Shown here: one piece after another, positions 24,471-32,439 of the stretch
How the letters are laid out: each line of letters starts with the position of its first letter
How positions within the stretch are numbered: the first letter of the stretch is position 1
NCBI RefSeq assembly: GCF_015058545.1
Contig: NZ_SVCB01000034.1
Location: 1 to 37,125, forward strand
DNA: 37,125 nt
Direction of reading: 5' to 3'
DNA from: Veillonella sp.
Lineage (GTDB): Bacteria > Bacillota > Negativicutes > Veillonellales > Veillonellaceae
The notes under the pieces: generated by a model
What the model was told of the DNA's origin: nothing
Databases searched by the model: none
What the model saw: the letters and a program-made list of their open reading frames with translations, nothing else
Position numbers and translations under genes: made by a program

Positions 24471-24507
24471 TAAAAAGCCACTGAGTCAACGAATTAACTC
24501 AGTGGCT
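24471..24507 (-). terminator. Terminator of purA
   Basis: A perfect 11-bp stem AGCCACTGAGT/ACTCAGTGGCT (24476-24486 with 24497-24507) with TTTTT following on the minus strand. It lies 80 bases after the purA stop codon. Confidence 0.9.
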
Positions 24508-24586
24508 AAATTACTTACTGTTTTATTGTGCTTTCATGCAAAAAAAACTATACGAGAGTTGTTAGGCTCCAACTATACAAGCGCTC

Positions 24587-25876
24587 TTAAGCTCCGAATA
24601 CGTCTTCCAACACGATAGTCTGTTTACGGTTAGGACCTACGGATACGATACCGAGACGAACGCCGGTTACTTCCGAAATACGTTCTACATAACGACGAGC
24701 CGCTTCAGGCAACTCATCATAATGACGAATACCGCTAATATCTGTCTGCCAACCAGGTAACGTTTCATATACCGGTTCGCATTGTTCCAATACCTGTAAA
24801 TCTGCCGGGAATCCTTTAACCGGTTCGCCGTTCAAAGTATAACCTACACAGATTTTAATTTCAGGCAATTTGTCCAAAATATCAAGACGGGTAATTGCCA
24901 AATAATCAAGGCTGTTAAGGTCAGCTGCATATTTAACTACAGCGAGGTCTAACCAACCGCAACGACGAGGACGGCCGGTTACGGTACCGAACTCATGACC
25001 GGTTTCACGGAGTAAATCACCGATTTCATTCAATTGTTCGGATGGGAATGGGCCTGCACCTACACGGGTAGCATACGCTTTAACCACGCCTACGATATTT
25101 TTCAAATAATTAGGACCTACACCGGCGCCTACCGAAGCACCACCGGAAATAGGATGAGAGCTCGTAACGAATGGATAAGTACCATGATCGAGGTCAAGCA
25201 TAGTTGCCTGAGCACCTTCGAACAATACTTTTTTACCATCTTTGATGTAAGATACTACATTGTAATTTGTATCTTGTACATATTGGCGTAAACGATCGGC
25301 ATATTCTAAGTAATCTTTTAAAATTTCATAGTAATCTACCGGTTCAGCGCCATATACTTCGCGCAAAATTTTATTTTTAATCTTAACATTGTACTGTAAT
25401 TTTTCTTTAAAAACTTCTTCGTTCATCAAATCGCAGATGCGAATGCCGATACGATTTACTTTATCTGCATAGCAAGGGCCGATACCGTTCTTGGTCGTAC
25501 CGATGGACAAGGCGCCTTTAGAGGCTTCTTCCGCTTCATCCAAGCGATTATGATATGGCAAAATTACATGAGCACGATTGGAAATCTGCAATGTTTTAGC
25601 ACTTTTGCCTTGGCTTTCCAAGTTTTCAATTTCACCTAAAAGAACTTTAGGGTCGATAACTGTACCGGTGCCTACCACATTGATTTTATTGTCATATAAA
25701 ATCCCACTAGGCAATAAACGAAGCGCAAATGCTACGTCATCAACTACTACGGTATGTCCTGCATTGTTGCCGCCTTGACTACGAACTACGACGTCCGCCT
25801 GTTCTGCTAAATAATCTACGATCTTGCCTTTTCCTTCATCGCCCCACTGGGTTCCGATAACCATACTAGTTGCCAT
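24587..25876 (-). CDS. purA: Adenylosuccinate synthetase
   Basis: A 429-residue GTP-dependent enzyme that makes adenylosuccinate from IMP and aspartate, the first step to AMP. The N-terminal GTQWGDEGKGKIVD P-loop, the NAGHTV segment and the later GRPRRCGWLD match the family, and the length is normal. The start at 25876 has GGAGG about 10 bases upstream. The open frame extends a further 33 codons upstream, but those are not family-like. It is a single-gene unit. Its pathway partner purB lies about 3 kb away, beyond niaR and niaP. Confidence 0.98.
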   Translation of the reverse strand: MATSMVIGTQWGDEGKGKIVDYLAEQADVVVRSQGGNNAGHTVVVDDVAFALRLLPSGILYDNKINVVGTGTVIDPKVLLGEIENLESQGKSAKTLQISNRAHVILPYHNRLDEAEEASKGALSIGTTKNGIGPCYADKVNRIGIRICDLMNEEVFKEKLQYNVKIKNKILREVYGAEPVDYYEILKDYLEYADRLRQYVQDTNYNVVSYIKDGKKVLFEGAQATMLDLDHGTYPFVTSSHPISGGASVGAGVGPNYLKNIVGVVKAYATRVGAGPFPSEQLNEIGDLLRETGHEFGTVTGRPRRCGWLDLAVVKYAADLNSLDYLAITRLDILDKLPEIKICVGYTLNGEPVKGFPADLQVLEQCEPVYETLPGWQTDISGIRHYDELPEAARRYVERISEVTGVRLGIVSVGPNRKQTIVLEDVFGA

Positions 25877-25963
25877 AATATTCAAACCTCCATTTGTATC
25901 ACATAGTGTCAGTTGTGGTATGGCCTGCTCTAAAAAAATTAATAAGAGCCATTCATACACCTC

Positions 25964-25972
25964 ATTATACCA
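25964..25972 (-). promoter_or_regulatory. Candidate promoter of purA
   Basis: Extended -10 TGGTATAAT (TATAAT at 25964-25969) on the minus strand, about 80 bases before the purA start, with no clear -35. It lies just downstream of palindromic repeat A. Confidence 0.5.
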
Positions 25973-25995
25973 CACGAATCAAAAGTATGCATTAG

Positions 25996-26130
25996 GTAAA
26001 ACGGCGGAGGCATGGAGAAACGGAGAGGCTCCTCGGCTAAGGCTTGGTTTTGCTTCGCAAAAAGGCCCTCATCCGAGGACCTCTCCGTTTTCTCCCAAAG
26101 ACCTCTCGCCGTGTTTATAATGCTGAGGAG
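25996..26130. repeat. Palindromic intergenic repeat, copy A
   Basis: A near-continuous 117-bp palindrome between purA and niaR. The left end GTAAAACGGCGGAGG (25996-26010) pairs with CCTCTCGCCGT (26102-26112). The next arm, GGAGAAACGGAGAGG (26014-26028), pairs with 26080-26095, then TCCTCGG (26030-26036) with CCGAGGA (26073-26079). The tip contains CTAAGGCTTGGTTTTGC. The left end is identical to the start of copy B at 28332. The right end (CTCGCCG then TTATAATG) resembles the right ends of copies B and E. Confidence 0.75.
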
Positions 26131-26314
26131 GAGGGATTTTTTATATTGTTTCATGTCACTATAGTGCATGATTCTATAAAATGAGCTAAAATAATAGAAA
26201 ACAGCAGTAAGTATTTAAATGTTATTCTATAAATTAGCAAAGGGTGTGGACGTGCACTGCCACAGCCTTATATTTCAATCCCCTATTTGTTGTCACAGCA
26301 AGGTGAACCAGCCC

Positions 26315-26839
26315 ATGAAGAAAAAGGAAAAACGACGCCAAGAGCTCATAACTATATTAAATGAAAGTATAACACCGCTGACGGGTGATGAATTAGCTCA
26401 GAGTTACGGGGTTACACGACAGGTAATCGTAAACGACATGGCCGCGCTCCGTGCCGCCGGTTATCCGATTCGTTCCACCGTAAAAGGATATGAAATCAGC
26501 AAAGCTCCAACGCAGGGCGTTTTACGCACCATAACCTGCCGTCATAAGCCGGAGGATGTAGTGACGGAATTACACACGATCGTCGCCATGGGCGGCCTGG
26601 TTCACAATGTATCTGTCAACCACGACGTGTACGGGACGCTCACTGCCCCCTTGTTAATCAAAACAGACGACGATATTGAGGCCTTTTTAAACAAACAAAA
26701 AGAGTCTACCAGTGGTTTGCTCTCCAGATTAAACAACGGTCTTCACACCCATCTGATTGAAGCACCCACGCCCGACATAATGGATCGCATCATCAAAGCA
26801 TTACAGGATTTACACATAATAGTAGCACCGGACGCATAA
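26315..26839 (+). CDS. niaR: NAD biosynthesis repressor NiaR (HTH + 3H domain)
   Basis: A 174-residue nicotinate-responsive repressor. Residues 5-60 form an HTH_11 DNA-binding domain (DELAQSYGVTRQVIVNDMAAL). Residues 70-170 form the 3H domain, with His77, Glu85, His144 and His146 at the spacing of the metal ligands known from the Thermotoga homologue. The start at 26315 has AAGGTGA upstream. The frame is open for 32 more codons to 26219, but these are cysteine-rich and unlike the family. It precedes niaP on the same strand, separated by a terminator and a promoter with an inverted repeat, consistent with NiaR controlling niaP. Confidence 0.93.
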   Translation: MKKKEKRRQELITILNESITPLTGDELAQSYGVTRQVIVNDMAALRAAGYPIRSTVKGYEISKAPTQGVLRTITCRHKPEDVVTELHTIVAMGGLVHNVSVNHDVYGTLTAPLLIKTDDDIEAFLNKQKESTSGLLSRLNNGLHTHLIEAPTPDIMDRIIKALQDLHIIVAPDA

Positions 26840-26856
26840 CTGTCCGGTGTTTTTTC
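26826..26856 (+). terminator. Terminator of niaR
   Basis: An 8-bp stem CACCGGAC/GTCCGGTG (26826-26833 with 26842-26849) followed by TTTTTT. The 5' arm lies inside the last codons of niaR. Confidence 0.9.
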
Positions 26857-26891
26857 ATATAATCATCTTGCTTACTTTTTTCAAAAAAGCC

Positions 26892-26957
26892 TTGCTATCT
26901 GATAATTCTTGCTGTATAGTTAAAAAAGTATACACATGGTCAATCTGTATACTTTTT
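26892..26957 (+). promoter_or_regulatory. niaP promoter with probable NiaR operator
   Basis: -35 TTGCTA (26892-26897), a 17-base spacer and -10 TATAGT (26915-26920) place the start near 26927. A perfect 12-base inverted repeat AAAAAGTATACA/TGTATACTTTTT (26923-26934 with 26946-26957, 11-base spacer) begins just after the -10 and covers the start. This is the expected position for a repressor site. Assignment to NiaR rests on context; the consensus was not checked. Confidence 0.7.
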
Positions 26958-27012
26958 AGTTTTTTTATTTCCACGTTTCTATTCTTAGGTATAAAAATTT
27001 AGGGGTGACTCG

Positions 27013-28335
27013 ATGATTATTAATGAATTGAACACGATGAAACCTAATCGCTTTCATTACAAACTTTTACTCATTGCCGGCATCGGCTGGGCTTTTGACG
27101 CCATGGATACGGGCATTATTTCCTTCATCATGCCGTTATTAACCAAAGAATGGCATCTCACGGGCACAGAAATCGGTATGCTCGGCAGTGTAGGTCTTTT
27201 GGGCATGGCCATCGGCGCCGTATTGGCCGGTGCTTTAGCGGATCATATAGGTCGTAAAAAAATCATTACCTGGACCATGTTGCTGTACGGTATTGCCACG
27301 GCCCTATCAGCCATGGCACCTAACTACGAGTTTTTGCTCGTCTGTCGTTTATTGGTAGGCCTTGGCCTCGGTGGTGAACTCCCTGTAGTAGCCACCTTGA
27401 TTACCGAATATTCACCGCAAGATTCCCGTGGCCGTTTCATCGTCATGCTGGAAAGCTTCTGGGCTATCGGTTGGCTTTTAGCAGCTCTCATCGCCTATCT
27501 TATCATTCCGATTTACGGTTGGCGTATCGGCCTTGCCATTGGGGCTTTACCAGCCCTCTATACCGGGGTCATTCGCTCCCACATGCCGGAATCCTTACGT
27601 TATCTGATTAAACAGCAAAAACTTGACCAACTGAACGCAACCATCGCTCAAGTAGAGGCCGCTACCAAGGTTCCTCTCACGCGTTGCACCAAAGACGATT
27701 TAACTATGTTAACAGCCAACGACTCTCGCCCTACCCTTGGCACGCTTTGGAACAAACAATATGCCTTGCGCACTGCTATGCTATGGATTACCTGGTTTGG
27801 CATTGTTTTCAGCTACTACGGCATTTTCATGTGGCTCCCTTCGTTAATCTATCAACAAGGTTTTACCATTATAAAATCATTCGAATACTTCTTAATCATG
27901 ACCACAGCACAATTCCCGGGCTACATTTCAGCAGCCTATTTAGTTGATAAAATCGGCCGTCGCTATACCTTATCGCTCTATTTATTATGTAGCGGCATCA
28001 GCAGCTATTTCTTTGGTCATGCCACCTCGGAAGCCATGTTATTGACCTCCGGCATTTGCATGTCATTCTTTAATTTAGGCGCTTGGGGTGTTATTTACAC
28101 CTACACGCCGGAATTATATCCTACCGAAATCCGTGGCCTCGGCTCCGGTTGGGCCGCCGGCATCGGTCGTATCGGTGGCATCATCGCCCCGTTTTTAGTC
28201 GGTTTTCTCCTATCCCATGAAATGCACATGGACTCAATTTTTTACCTCTTTGCCTCCGTCTTCGTCATCATTGCACTCGTAGTGTTGAGCTTCGGTAAAG
28301 AAAGTAAAAAACAAGCATTAGAAGGAATTAAGTAA
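27013..28335 (+). CDS. niaP: Niacin transporter, MFS family
   Basis: A 440-residue, 12-helix major facilitator. The start segment GWAFDAMDTGIISFIMPLL carries the helix-1 aspartates of the aromatic acid/niacin symporter branch, and GALADHIGRKK is the MFS loop 2-3 motif. Its position after niaR and behind a probable NiaR site supports niacin uptake for NAD salvage, rather than an aromatic acid or sugar-acid substrate. The start ATG has AGGGGTG 6 bases upstream. Its TAA stop (28333-28335) lies within the first bases of palindromic repeat B, so the repeat inserted at or replaced the original 3' end. Confidence 0.88.
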   Translation: MIINELNTMKPNRFHYKLLLIAGIGWAFDAMDTGIISFIMPLLTKEWHLTGTEIGMLGSVGLLGMAIGAVLAGALADHIGRKKIITWTMLLYGIATALSAMAPNYEFLLVCRLLVGLGLGGELPVVATLITEYSPQDSRGRFIVMLESFWAIGWLLAALIAYLIIPIYGWRIGLAIGALPALYTGVIRSHMPESLRYLIKQQKLDQLNATIAQVEAATKVPLTRCTKDDLTMLTANDSRPTLGTLWNKQYALRTAMLWITWFGIVFSYYGIFMWLPSLIYQQGFTIIKSFEYFLIMTTAQFPGYISAAYLVDKIGRRYTLSLYLLCSGISSYFFGHATSEAMLLTSGICMSFFNLGAWGVIYTYTPELYPTEIRGLGSGWAAGIGRIGGIIAPFLVGFLLSHEMHMDSIFYLFASVFVIIALVVLSFGKESKKQALEGIK

Positions 28336-28526
28336 AACGGCGGAGGGGCTGTCGGAGAACCGGAGGGCACTCCGGTGAAGCATAAAAAGAATGGTTGGCA
28401 TATCACGTCCAAAGGCTTGAAGGAAGACCCTTTTACCGTGATACGCCAACCATTTTTCTCTAAGTACCTCACACTGAAGACCGCTCTGGTTCTCCTCCCA
28501 CAGCACCTCGCGCCGCATTCACTATA
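28332..28526. repeat. Palindromic intergenic repeat, copy B
   Basis: A nested palindrome. The left end GTAAAACGGCGGAGG (28332-28346) has GGCGGAGG pairing with CCTCGCGCC (28506-28514), and GGAGAACC (28354-28361) pairs with GGTTCTCC (28488-28495). Inside are CCGGAG/CTCCGG (28360-28375) and a larger hairpin, GGTTGGC-TATCACG (28393-28407) with 28437-28451. Its tip, 28406-28444, is identical over 39 bases to copy C. The right end 28501-28525 matches 28647-28671 with one difference. Confidence 0.75.
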
Positions 28527-28543
28527 CGGGGACGAGGGAGGAT

Positions 28544-28671
28544 GAGGTATCGCGTCCAAAGGCTTGAAGGAAGACCCTTTTACCGTGATACCTCGCCACT
28601 TTTTTCTATCATCTCATATCAGCCGCGGATCTCTCAGGGCTTCGCTCAGCACCTCGCGCCGTATTCACTAT
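28544..28671. repeat. Palindromic intergenic repeat, copy C
   Basis: Hairpin GAGGTATCGCG (28544-28554) with 28584-28594, enclosing the 39-base segment shared with copy B (28553-28591 here). It is followed by a right-end sequence CAGCACCTCGCGCCG plus TATTCACTAT (28647-28671), shared with B. The left end is missing or replaced, so copy C looks rearranged. Confidence 0.65.
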
Positions 28672-28695
28672 GCCGGGAGAAGGAGACAGAGAAAA

Positions 28696-28746
28696 CCCCG
28701 ATAAGTCCTTATCTAAGAGTCTTTTCTGCTTGCAGAAACCAAGCCT
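28696..28746. repeat. Palindromic intergenic repeat, partial copy D
   Basis: 51 bases (28696-28746) match 28800-28850 of copy E with two differences. This copy keeps the left arm and tip (TTTCTGC/GCAGAAA) but lacks the matching right arm; CT-rich sequence follows instead. It is a truncated element. Confidence 0.7.
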
Positions 28747-28777
28747 CTCCTCCTTCCCCACCTCCCCGTAATGAAAC

Positions 28778-28888
28778 AGCGCGAGGTTATATGGAAAAAC
28801 CCCGAGAAGTCCTTATCTAAGGGTCTTTTCTGCTTGCAGAAACCAAGCCTTAGATGAGGAGCTTCTCGGGGTTTATATATCTCGCGCT
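28778..28888. repeat. Palindromic intergenic repeat, copy E, also the likely purB terminator
   Basis: A near-perfect 111-bp palindrome. AGCGCGAG (28778-28785) pairs with CTCGCGCT (28881-28888) and AAACCCCGAGAAG (28797-28809) with CTTCTCGGGGTTT (28862-28874). Inner arms hold ATCTAAGG/CCTTAGAT and TTTCTGC/GCAGAAA. On the minus strand it begins seven bases after the purB stop codon, and the long stem is followed by TTTTT. It can therefore serve as the purB terminator. Confidence 0.8.
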
Positions 28889-28894
28889 ATTTTA

Positions 28895-30187
28895 TTATAA
28901 TCCGAATCTTGCCATAATCGTATCCACATGTCTCAACATACGATGTGGGTCGAAGAGATGGTCGATTTCTTCATCGGTAAGATATTTTTTAATATCCGCA
29001 TCACCTTTAAGGCCTGCTTTGAAGTCTTTGCCTTCCAACCAGCGAGCCATAGCATGACGCTGTACCCAACGGTACGCTTCATCACGAACAGCACCTTTAT
29101 CAACTAAAGCTGTTAAGATTTGCTGGCTGAAAATTAAACCACCGGTCAATTCAAGGTTTTTCATCATGTTGTCAGGGTATACCAACAATTTGTCGATAAC
29201 TTTAATAGCCAAGGACAACATGTAGTCAACAGTAATTGTGCTATCCGGCAAAATTACACGTTCAACAGAGCTGTGGGAAATATCGCGTTCATGCCATAAA
29301 GCCACGTCTTCCAAAGCCGCCTGCGCATTGCCGCGTACCACACGGGCTAAGCCGCAGATACGTTCACAAGTAATTGGGTTACGTTTGTGAGGCATAGCAG
29401 AGGAGCCTTTTTGTTTAGGGCTGAAGTATTCTTCCGCTTCACGCACTTCCGTACGTTGTAAATGCCGGATTTCAAGAGCAATTTTATCCAAAGTACTGGC
29501 GATGATGGCCAAGGTGCTGCAAAGTTCAGCATGACGGTCACGTTGAATAACCTGAGTTGCAATTTTTACCGGTTCCAAACCGAGTTTTTCACACACATAT
29601 TTTTCAATAAACGGATCGTTAACGGAGTAAGTACCAACGGCGCCGGACATTTTACCAACGGCTACGTTTTTCTTTGCATGTTCCAAACGTTCAATATCAC
29701 GTTCAATTTCAGCCATCCAGAGGCAAAGTTTTAAGCCGAAAGTTGTAGGTTCGCCATGAATACCATGGGTACGACCAACCATTGGGGTGTATTTAAATTC
29801 AGCGGCACGGCGACGAAGTACATCGCGGAACTGATGTAAGTCTTCCAAAATGATGTCACAAGCTTGTTTCATCATAGAGCCGAGAGCCGTATCTTTTACG
29901 TCCGTAGATGTAAGGCCGAGGTGAATGTATTTGGCTTCTTCGCCAACGTATTCGCCGACAGCGGTTACGAAGGAAATAATATCATGATTCGTTTCTTTTT
30001 CAATTTCGTGAATGCGTTCTACGTCAAAGTTTGCTTTTTCACGAATAACCTTAGCTGCTTCTTTAGGGATAATGCCCAATTCAGCCTGTGCTTCACAAGC
30101 AAGAATTTCTACTTCCAACATTTGGTCAAATTCGTTGCGTTCGCTCCAAATATGGCCCATTTTTTCTCTTGTATACCGTTGAATCAT
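28895..30187 (-). CDS. purB: Adenylosuccinate lyase
   Basis: A 430-residue member of the fumarase/aspartase superfamily. It cleaves SAICAR and adenylosuccinate with loss of fumarate, acting twice in purine synthesis. The family signature GSSAMPHKRNP holds the flexible catalytic loop; HLGLTSTDVKDTA and GRTHGIHGEPTTFG are other conserved blocks. The length is normal. The start at 30187 has GGAGG 10 bases upstream. It has its own promoter and ends against palindromic repeat E, converging with niaP. Confidence 0.98.
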   Translation of the reverse strand: MIQRYTREKMGHIWSERNEFDQMLEVEILACEAQAELGIIPKEAAKVIREKANFDVERIHEIEKETNHDIISFVTAVGEYVGEEAKYIHLGLTSTDVKDTALGSMMKQACDIILEDLHQFRDVLRRRAAEFKYTPMVGRTHGIHGEPTTFGLKLCLWMAEIERDIERLEHAKKNVAVGKMSGAVGTYSVNDPFIEKYVCEKLGLEPVKIATQVIQRDRHAELCSTLAIIASTLDKIALEIRHLQRTEVREAEEYFSPKQKGSSAMPHKRNPITCERICGLARVVRGNAQAALEDVALWHERDISHSSVERVILPDSTITVDYMLSLAIKVIDKLLVYPDNMMKNLELTGGLIFSQQILTALVDKGAVRDEAYRWVQRHAMARWLEGKDFKAGLKGDADIKKYLTDEEIDHLFDPHRMLRHVDTIMARFGL

Positions 30188-30229
30188 GTGTCTTTAACCT
30201 CCATCGAAATGACTGAATATTACTCTTTC

Positions 30230-30258
30230 ATTTTAACATAGTAAAAAATTAGGGTCAA
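30230..30258 (-). promoter_or_regulatory. Promoter of purB
   Basis: On the minus strand: -35 TTGACC (30253-30258), a 17-base spacer and -10 TAAAAT (30230-30235), giving a leader of roughly 35-40 bases. Confidence 0.7.
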
Positions 30259-30267
30259 TAAACTTTG

Positions 30268-30303
30268 CCGAACGTTAATACACGTTTTCTACAAAACATT
30301 CGG
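30268..30303 (-). terminator. Possible terminator after the secreted hypothetical gene
   Basis: A 9-bp stem (30268-30276 with 30295-30303, one G-U pair in minus-strand RNA) located 32 bases after the stop codon. Only CAAAGTTTATT follows, so termination would be weak. It abuts the purB -35 element. Confidence 0.4.
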
Positions 30304-30334
30304 ATTTATAATAACACCTCATTAATCACAGCCC

Positions 30335-31258
30335 CTACTTCTGTTTGTAAAAATAAACAATCTCCGAACCCGCTTTATTCACAGCCGCACCGGTTACATA
30401 CGCATGGTTAAATGTCGTCCCTACGCTAAAAATATAATACGTATAGGAATCATCCAAGTTCACCATATTGTAATTATACGAATAATAGCCTAGCAGTTGC
30501 TGCTGCGCTTTTTTATTCGTATCCGTATCGAATAACTGATCCGTTACATAATTTTCGCTATTTACGGAGTTTACGTCGATAATATCGCTCCAGAAATCAC
30601 GCCACGGCCCAAGATTCTTTAGTTCAGGCGTTGTAACGATTTTATAACCAGGTAATAATTCGCGTAAACTGTCGGCAAATTGCATGTCTGAATTTGGTTC
30701 CATTTTTACATAAACCGAACGGCTATCTGTTAAATTAGTCTGCATAATCGCTAACTTAAGGGCTTCTCCGATATACGGTGCCATTTCGGAAGCCGTACCG
30801 GTGAAACTAACCTGTGCTTCCCCACCGGCTTTTATAAATTGCGGACTATAAAACACGGAGACATTGTTAGCAAAAGACGGAATCTGTTTTGGGAAACCGT
30901 CAAAATTCGGCACCAAACCATACTTCGAAGCATCCGTCATAGGGAAAGCTACCCGTAAAGCTTGTTCTTTATACAAGGAGTTACTTTCATTCGTAAGCAC
31001 CGTCTTAGCCCCCGAGGCCGGCATAAACGCTTCTAACACCTGTTTTGGTATGCCTCGGTTTACATAAGGCGATCCTGCCTTAACAGCTTCCTGAGTCGCA
31101 TAATTAACAACAGCGGCCAAATCTTTGTCGCTCCCGGTAAGCGCCGTAGTACCATTAGCTGTAGTGGCACTATTACCGGCGCCCAATACAGTGCCGGACA
31201 CCATGGCCAACCCGGCCAAAACAAGAAATGCTTTCTTTTTCATATTAAACATTGTCAT
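30335..31258 (-). CDS. Secreted protein of unknown function
   Basis: I do not recognise the family. The 307-residue product has a signal peptide (KKKAFLVLAGLAMVSGTVLGAG, hydrophobic core about residues 10-27) and no other membrane segment, so it should be exported. The mature part is Ser/Thr/Asn/Tyr-rich, without cysteines, and mixed in secondary structure, with a Tyr-rich stretch near the C-terminus (YYSYNYNMVNLDDSYTYY). The ATG at 31258 has GGAGG 8 bases upstream; Met6 at 31243 is an alternative. It follows the DUF1659/DUF2922 pair on the same strand but is separated from it by a terminator, so it is probably its own unit. Confidence 0.7.
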   Translation of the reverse strand: MTMFNMKKKAFLVLAGLAMVSGTVLGAGNSATTANGTTALTGSDKDLAAVVNYATQEAVKAGSPYVNRGIPKQVLEAFMPASGAKTVLTNESNSLYKEQALRVAFPMTDASKYGLVPNFDGFPKQIPSFANNVSVFYSPQFIKAGGEAQVSFTGTASEMAPYIGEALKLAIMQTNLTDSRSVYVKMEPNSDMQFADSLRELLPGYKIVTTPELKNLGPWRDFWSDIIDVNSVNSENYVTDQLFDTDTNKKAQQQLLGYYSYNYNMVNLDDSYTYYIFSVGTTFNHAYVTGAAVNKAGSEIVYFYKQK

Positions 31259-31385
31259 ATATCATGCCTCCATATGAAACTAAAAATATAAGACATAAGA
31301 ACTCTTTTATATATTTTTATTATAACTTAAATATAATATAACTGCCTATACTAAAGAGCACTCTATTTCAAATTTTTTCAATATA

Positions 31386-31425
31386 AAAAAACGGTGCAAC
31401 CTGTTTTATACAGATTACACCGTTT
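31386..31425 (-). terminator. Terminator of the DUF1659-DUF2922 pair
   Basis: Hairpin with AAACGGTG/CACCGTTT-type outer arms (about 31389-31396 with 31417-31424) and an inner CTG/CAG, followed by seven Ts on the minus strand. A T-rich flank on the other side makes it potentially bidirectional. Confidence 0.8.
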
Positions 31426-31523
31426 TATTTATATTAATTTCCTAAAATCTCCCAGGTTATTTTACTAACATCACCCGGACTTTGTAGCGCTGCTACTTGT
31501 TCGGCAGCCCCACAGCCAAAGCC

Positions 31524-31736
31524 TTAAGCCTGTGGCGTCATGGTCGTAGTTTCTACGCGAACCACATCTTTGTACGGATAGGCACAAAGTTCGGCCATAG
31601 CCTGGCCCACTTCTTCAAAATCCGCATTACTAAGTTCCGGATTAACATTACCAATGCTTACGGATTTTACTTTATTATTACCTAAATCTAAACGAATCTG
31701 AATTTTTACTACTTCTTTTACTGTTGCGTCTGCCAT
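31524..31736 (-). CDS. DUF2922-like small protein
   Basis: A 70-residue protein of the size and character of DUF2922: a beta-strand-rich start (KIQIRLDLGNNKVKSVSIGN), then NPELSNADFEEVGQAM, a helix typical of the family. No function is known. AGGAGG lies 6 bases before the ATG. It follows the DUF1659-like gene by 142 bases; the two families commonly occur side by side in Firmicutes. Directly after its TAA stop the same frame remains open for 29 more codons to 31434, without a start codon. Confidence 0.72.
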   Translation of the reverse strand: MADATVKEVVKIQIRLDLGNNKVKSVSIGNVNPELSNADFEEVGQAMAELCAYPYKDVVRVETTTMTPQA

Positions 31737-31878
31737 AATTAGCCTCCTATATATTTATACTAAAATATGTACTACTTTACTCTTATGACCGGTTGCTGCT
31801 AACACAGCCAATCTTTGCTTCTGCCATGATAGCTTAACTTACAAACTTACCAAGCTACTAAGCCATATTGTCAACCGA

Positions 31879-32121
31879 TTAATCAACCAATTGAGCACTG
31901 GTATTTTCTACCATAAAAGCGCCTTTATAACCGGTTAACACCTTACCTTTGGCACTGGTCATAAAACGTTTGGCAATCAACAAATTTGCCACTGTTTCGG
32001 CTGCCGTGCGGCTTACATCCGCTTTCGGTACACTGATGCGCACCGTAGTTTCCTTTAATTCATCATCCAATAATACAAGCTGTAATTCTTTTTTCAAAAC
32101 ATTCTTAGTTCCTGTAGCCAT
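31879..32121 (-). CDS. DUF1659-like small protein
   Basis: An 80-residue protein resembling DUF1659: KKELQLVLLDDELKETTVRISVPKADVSRTAAETVANLLI. No function is established. The ATG at 32121 has AGGAGG 6 bases upstream. With the DUF2922-like gene it forms a two-gene unit ended by the terminator at 31386-31425. The 142-base spacer contains no further credible frame. It is divergent from nrdA. Confidence 0.72.
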   Translation of the reverse strand: MATGTKNVLKKELQLVLLDDELKETTVRISVPKADVSRTAAETVANLLIAKRFMTSAKGKVLTGYKGAFMVENTSAQLVD

Positions 32122-32439
32122 AGTTGCCTCCTAAAGTTAAAAATCGTCTGAAAACTCGTGTATGTATGCCAAAAAATCATACATCAAACAGAGCCCTTCA
32201 TTTTGTCCATATTACTGAAAAGTACATGTACTATTGAGTTTCTCATCGTTCTCATTGACCGTTTGCAAACGTCATAAGCAAGTCATCGTTACTTGTGAAC
32301 CCGCTTACACCCCTATACATTCTCACAACTTTAAAATGTCAAGTCATTAAATTCCACCAACCGAAATCTTCATTCATCATATGCAAAAAATTCAATACAG
32401 ATTGACATTTCCCTCTTTCTTTTCACCGTCGGAAAATAG
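32122..32439. other. Divergent spacer upstream of the nrdA promoter
   Basis: Non-coding and AT-rich. It should contain the promoter of the DUF1659 gene, but I cannot place one with confidence. A TTGACA at 32403-32408 is too far from the TATAAT at 32440 to form a standard promoter. Confidence 0.4.

Noticed and set aside
26219..26314. Longer start for NiaR
   Set aside because: The extra 32 residues are Cys/His-rich without similarity to the family, and the HTH domain begins right after Met at 26315.
28242..28820. Frames of 60-105 codons across the niaP-purB gap
   Set aside because: They are produced by the GC-rich palindromic repeats on both strands, lack ribosome sites and have no recognisable product.
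25996..28888. CRISPR array
   Set aside because: The repeats are long, irregularly spaced palindromes of unequal length without uniform spacers.
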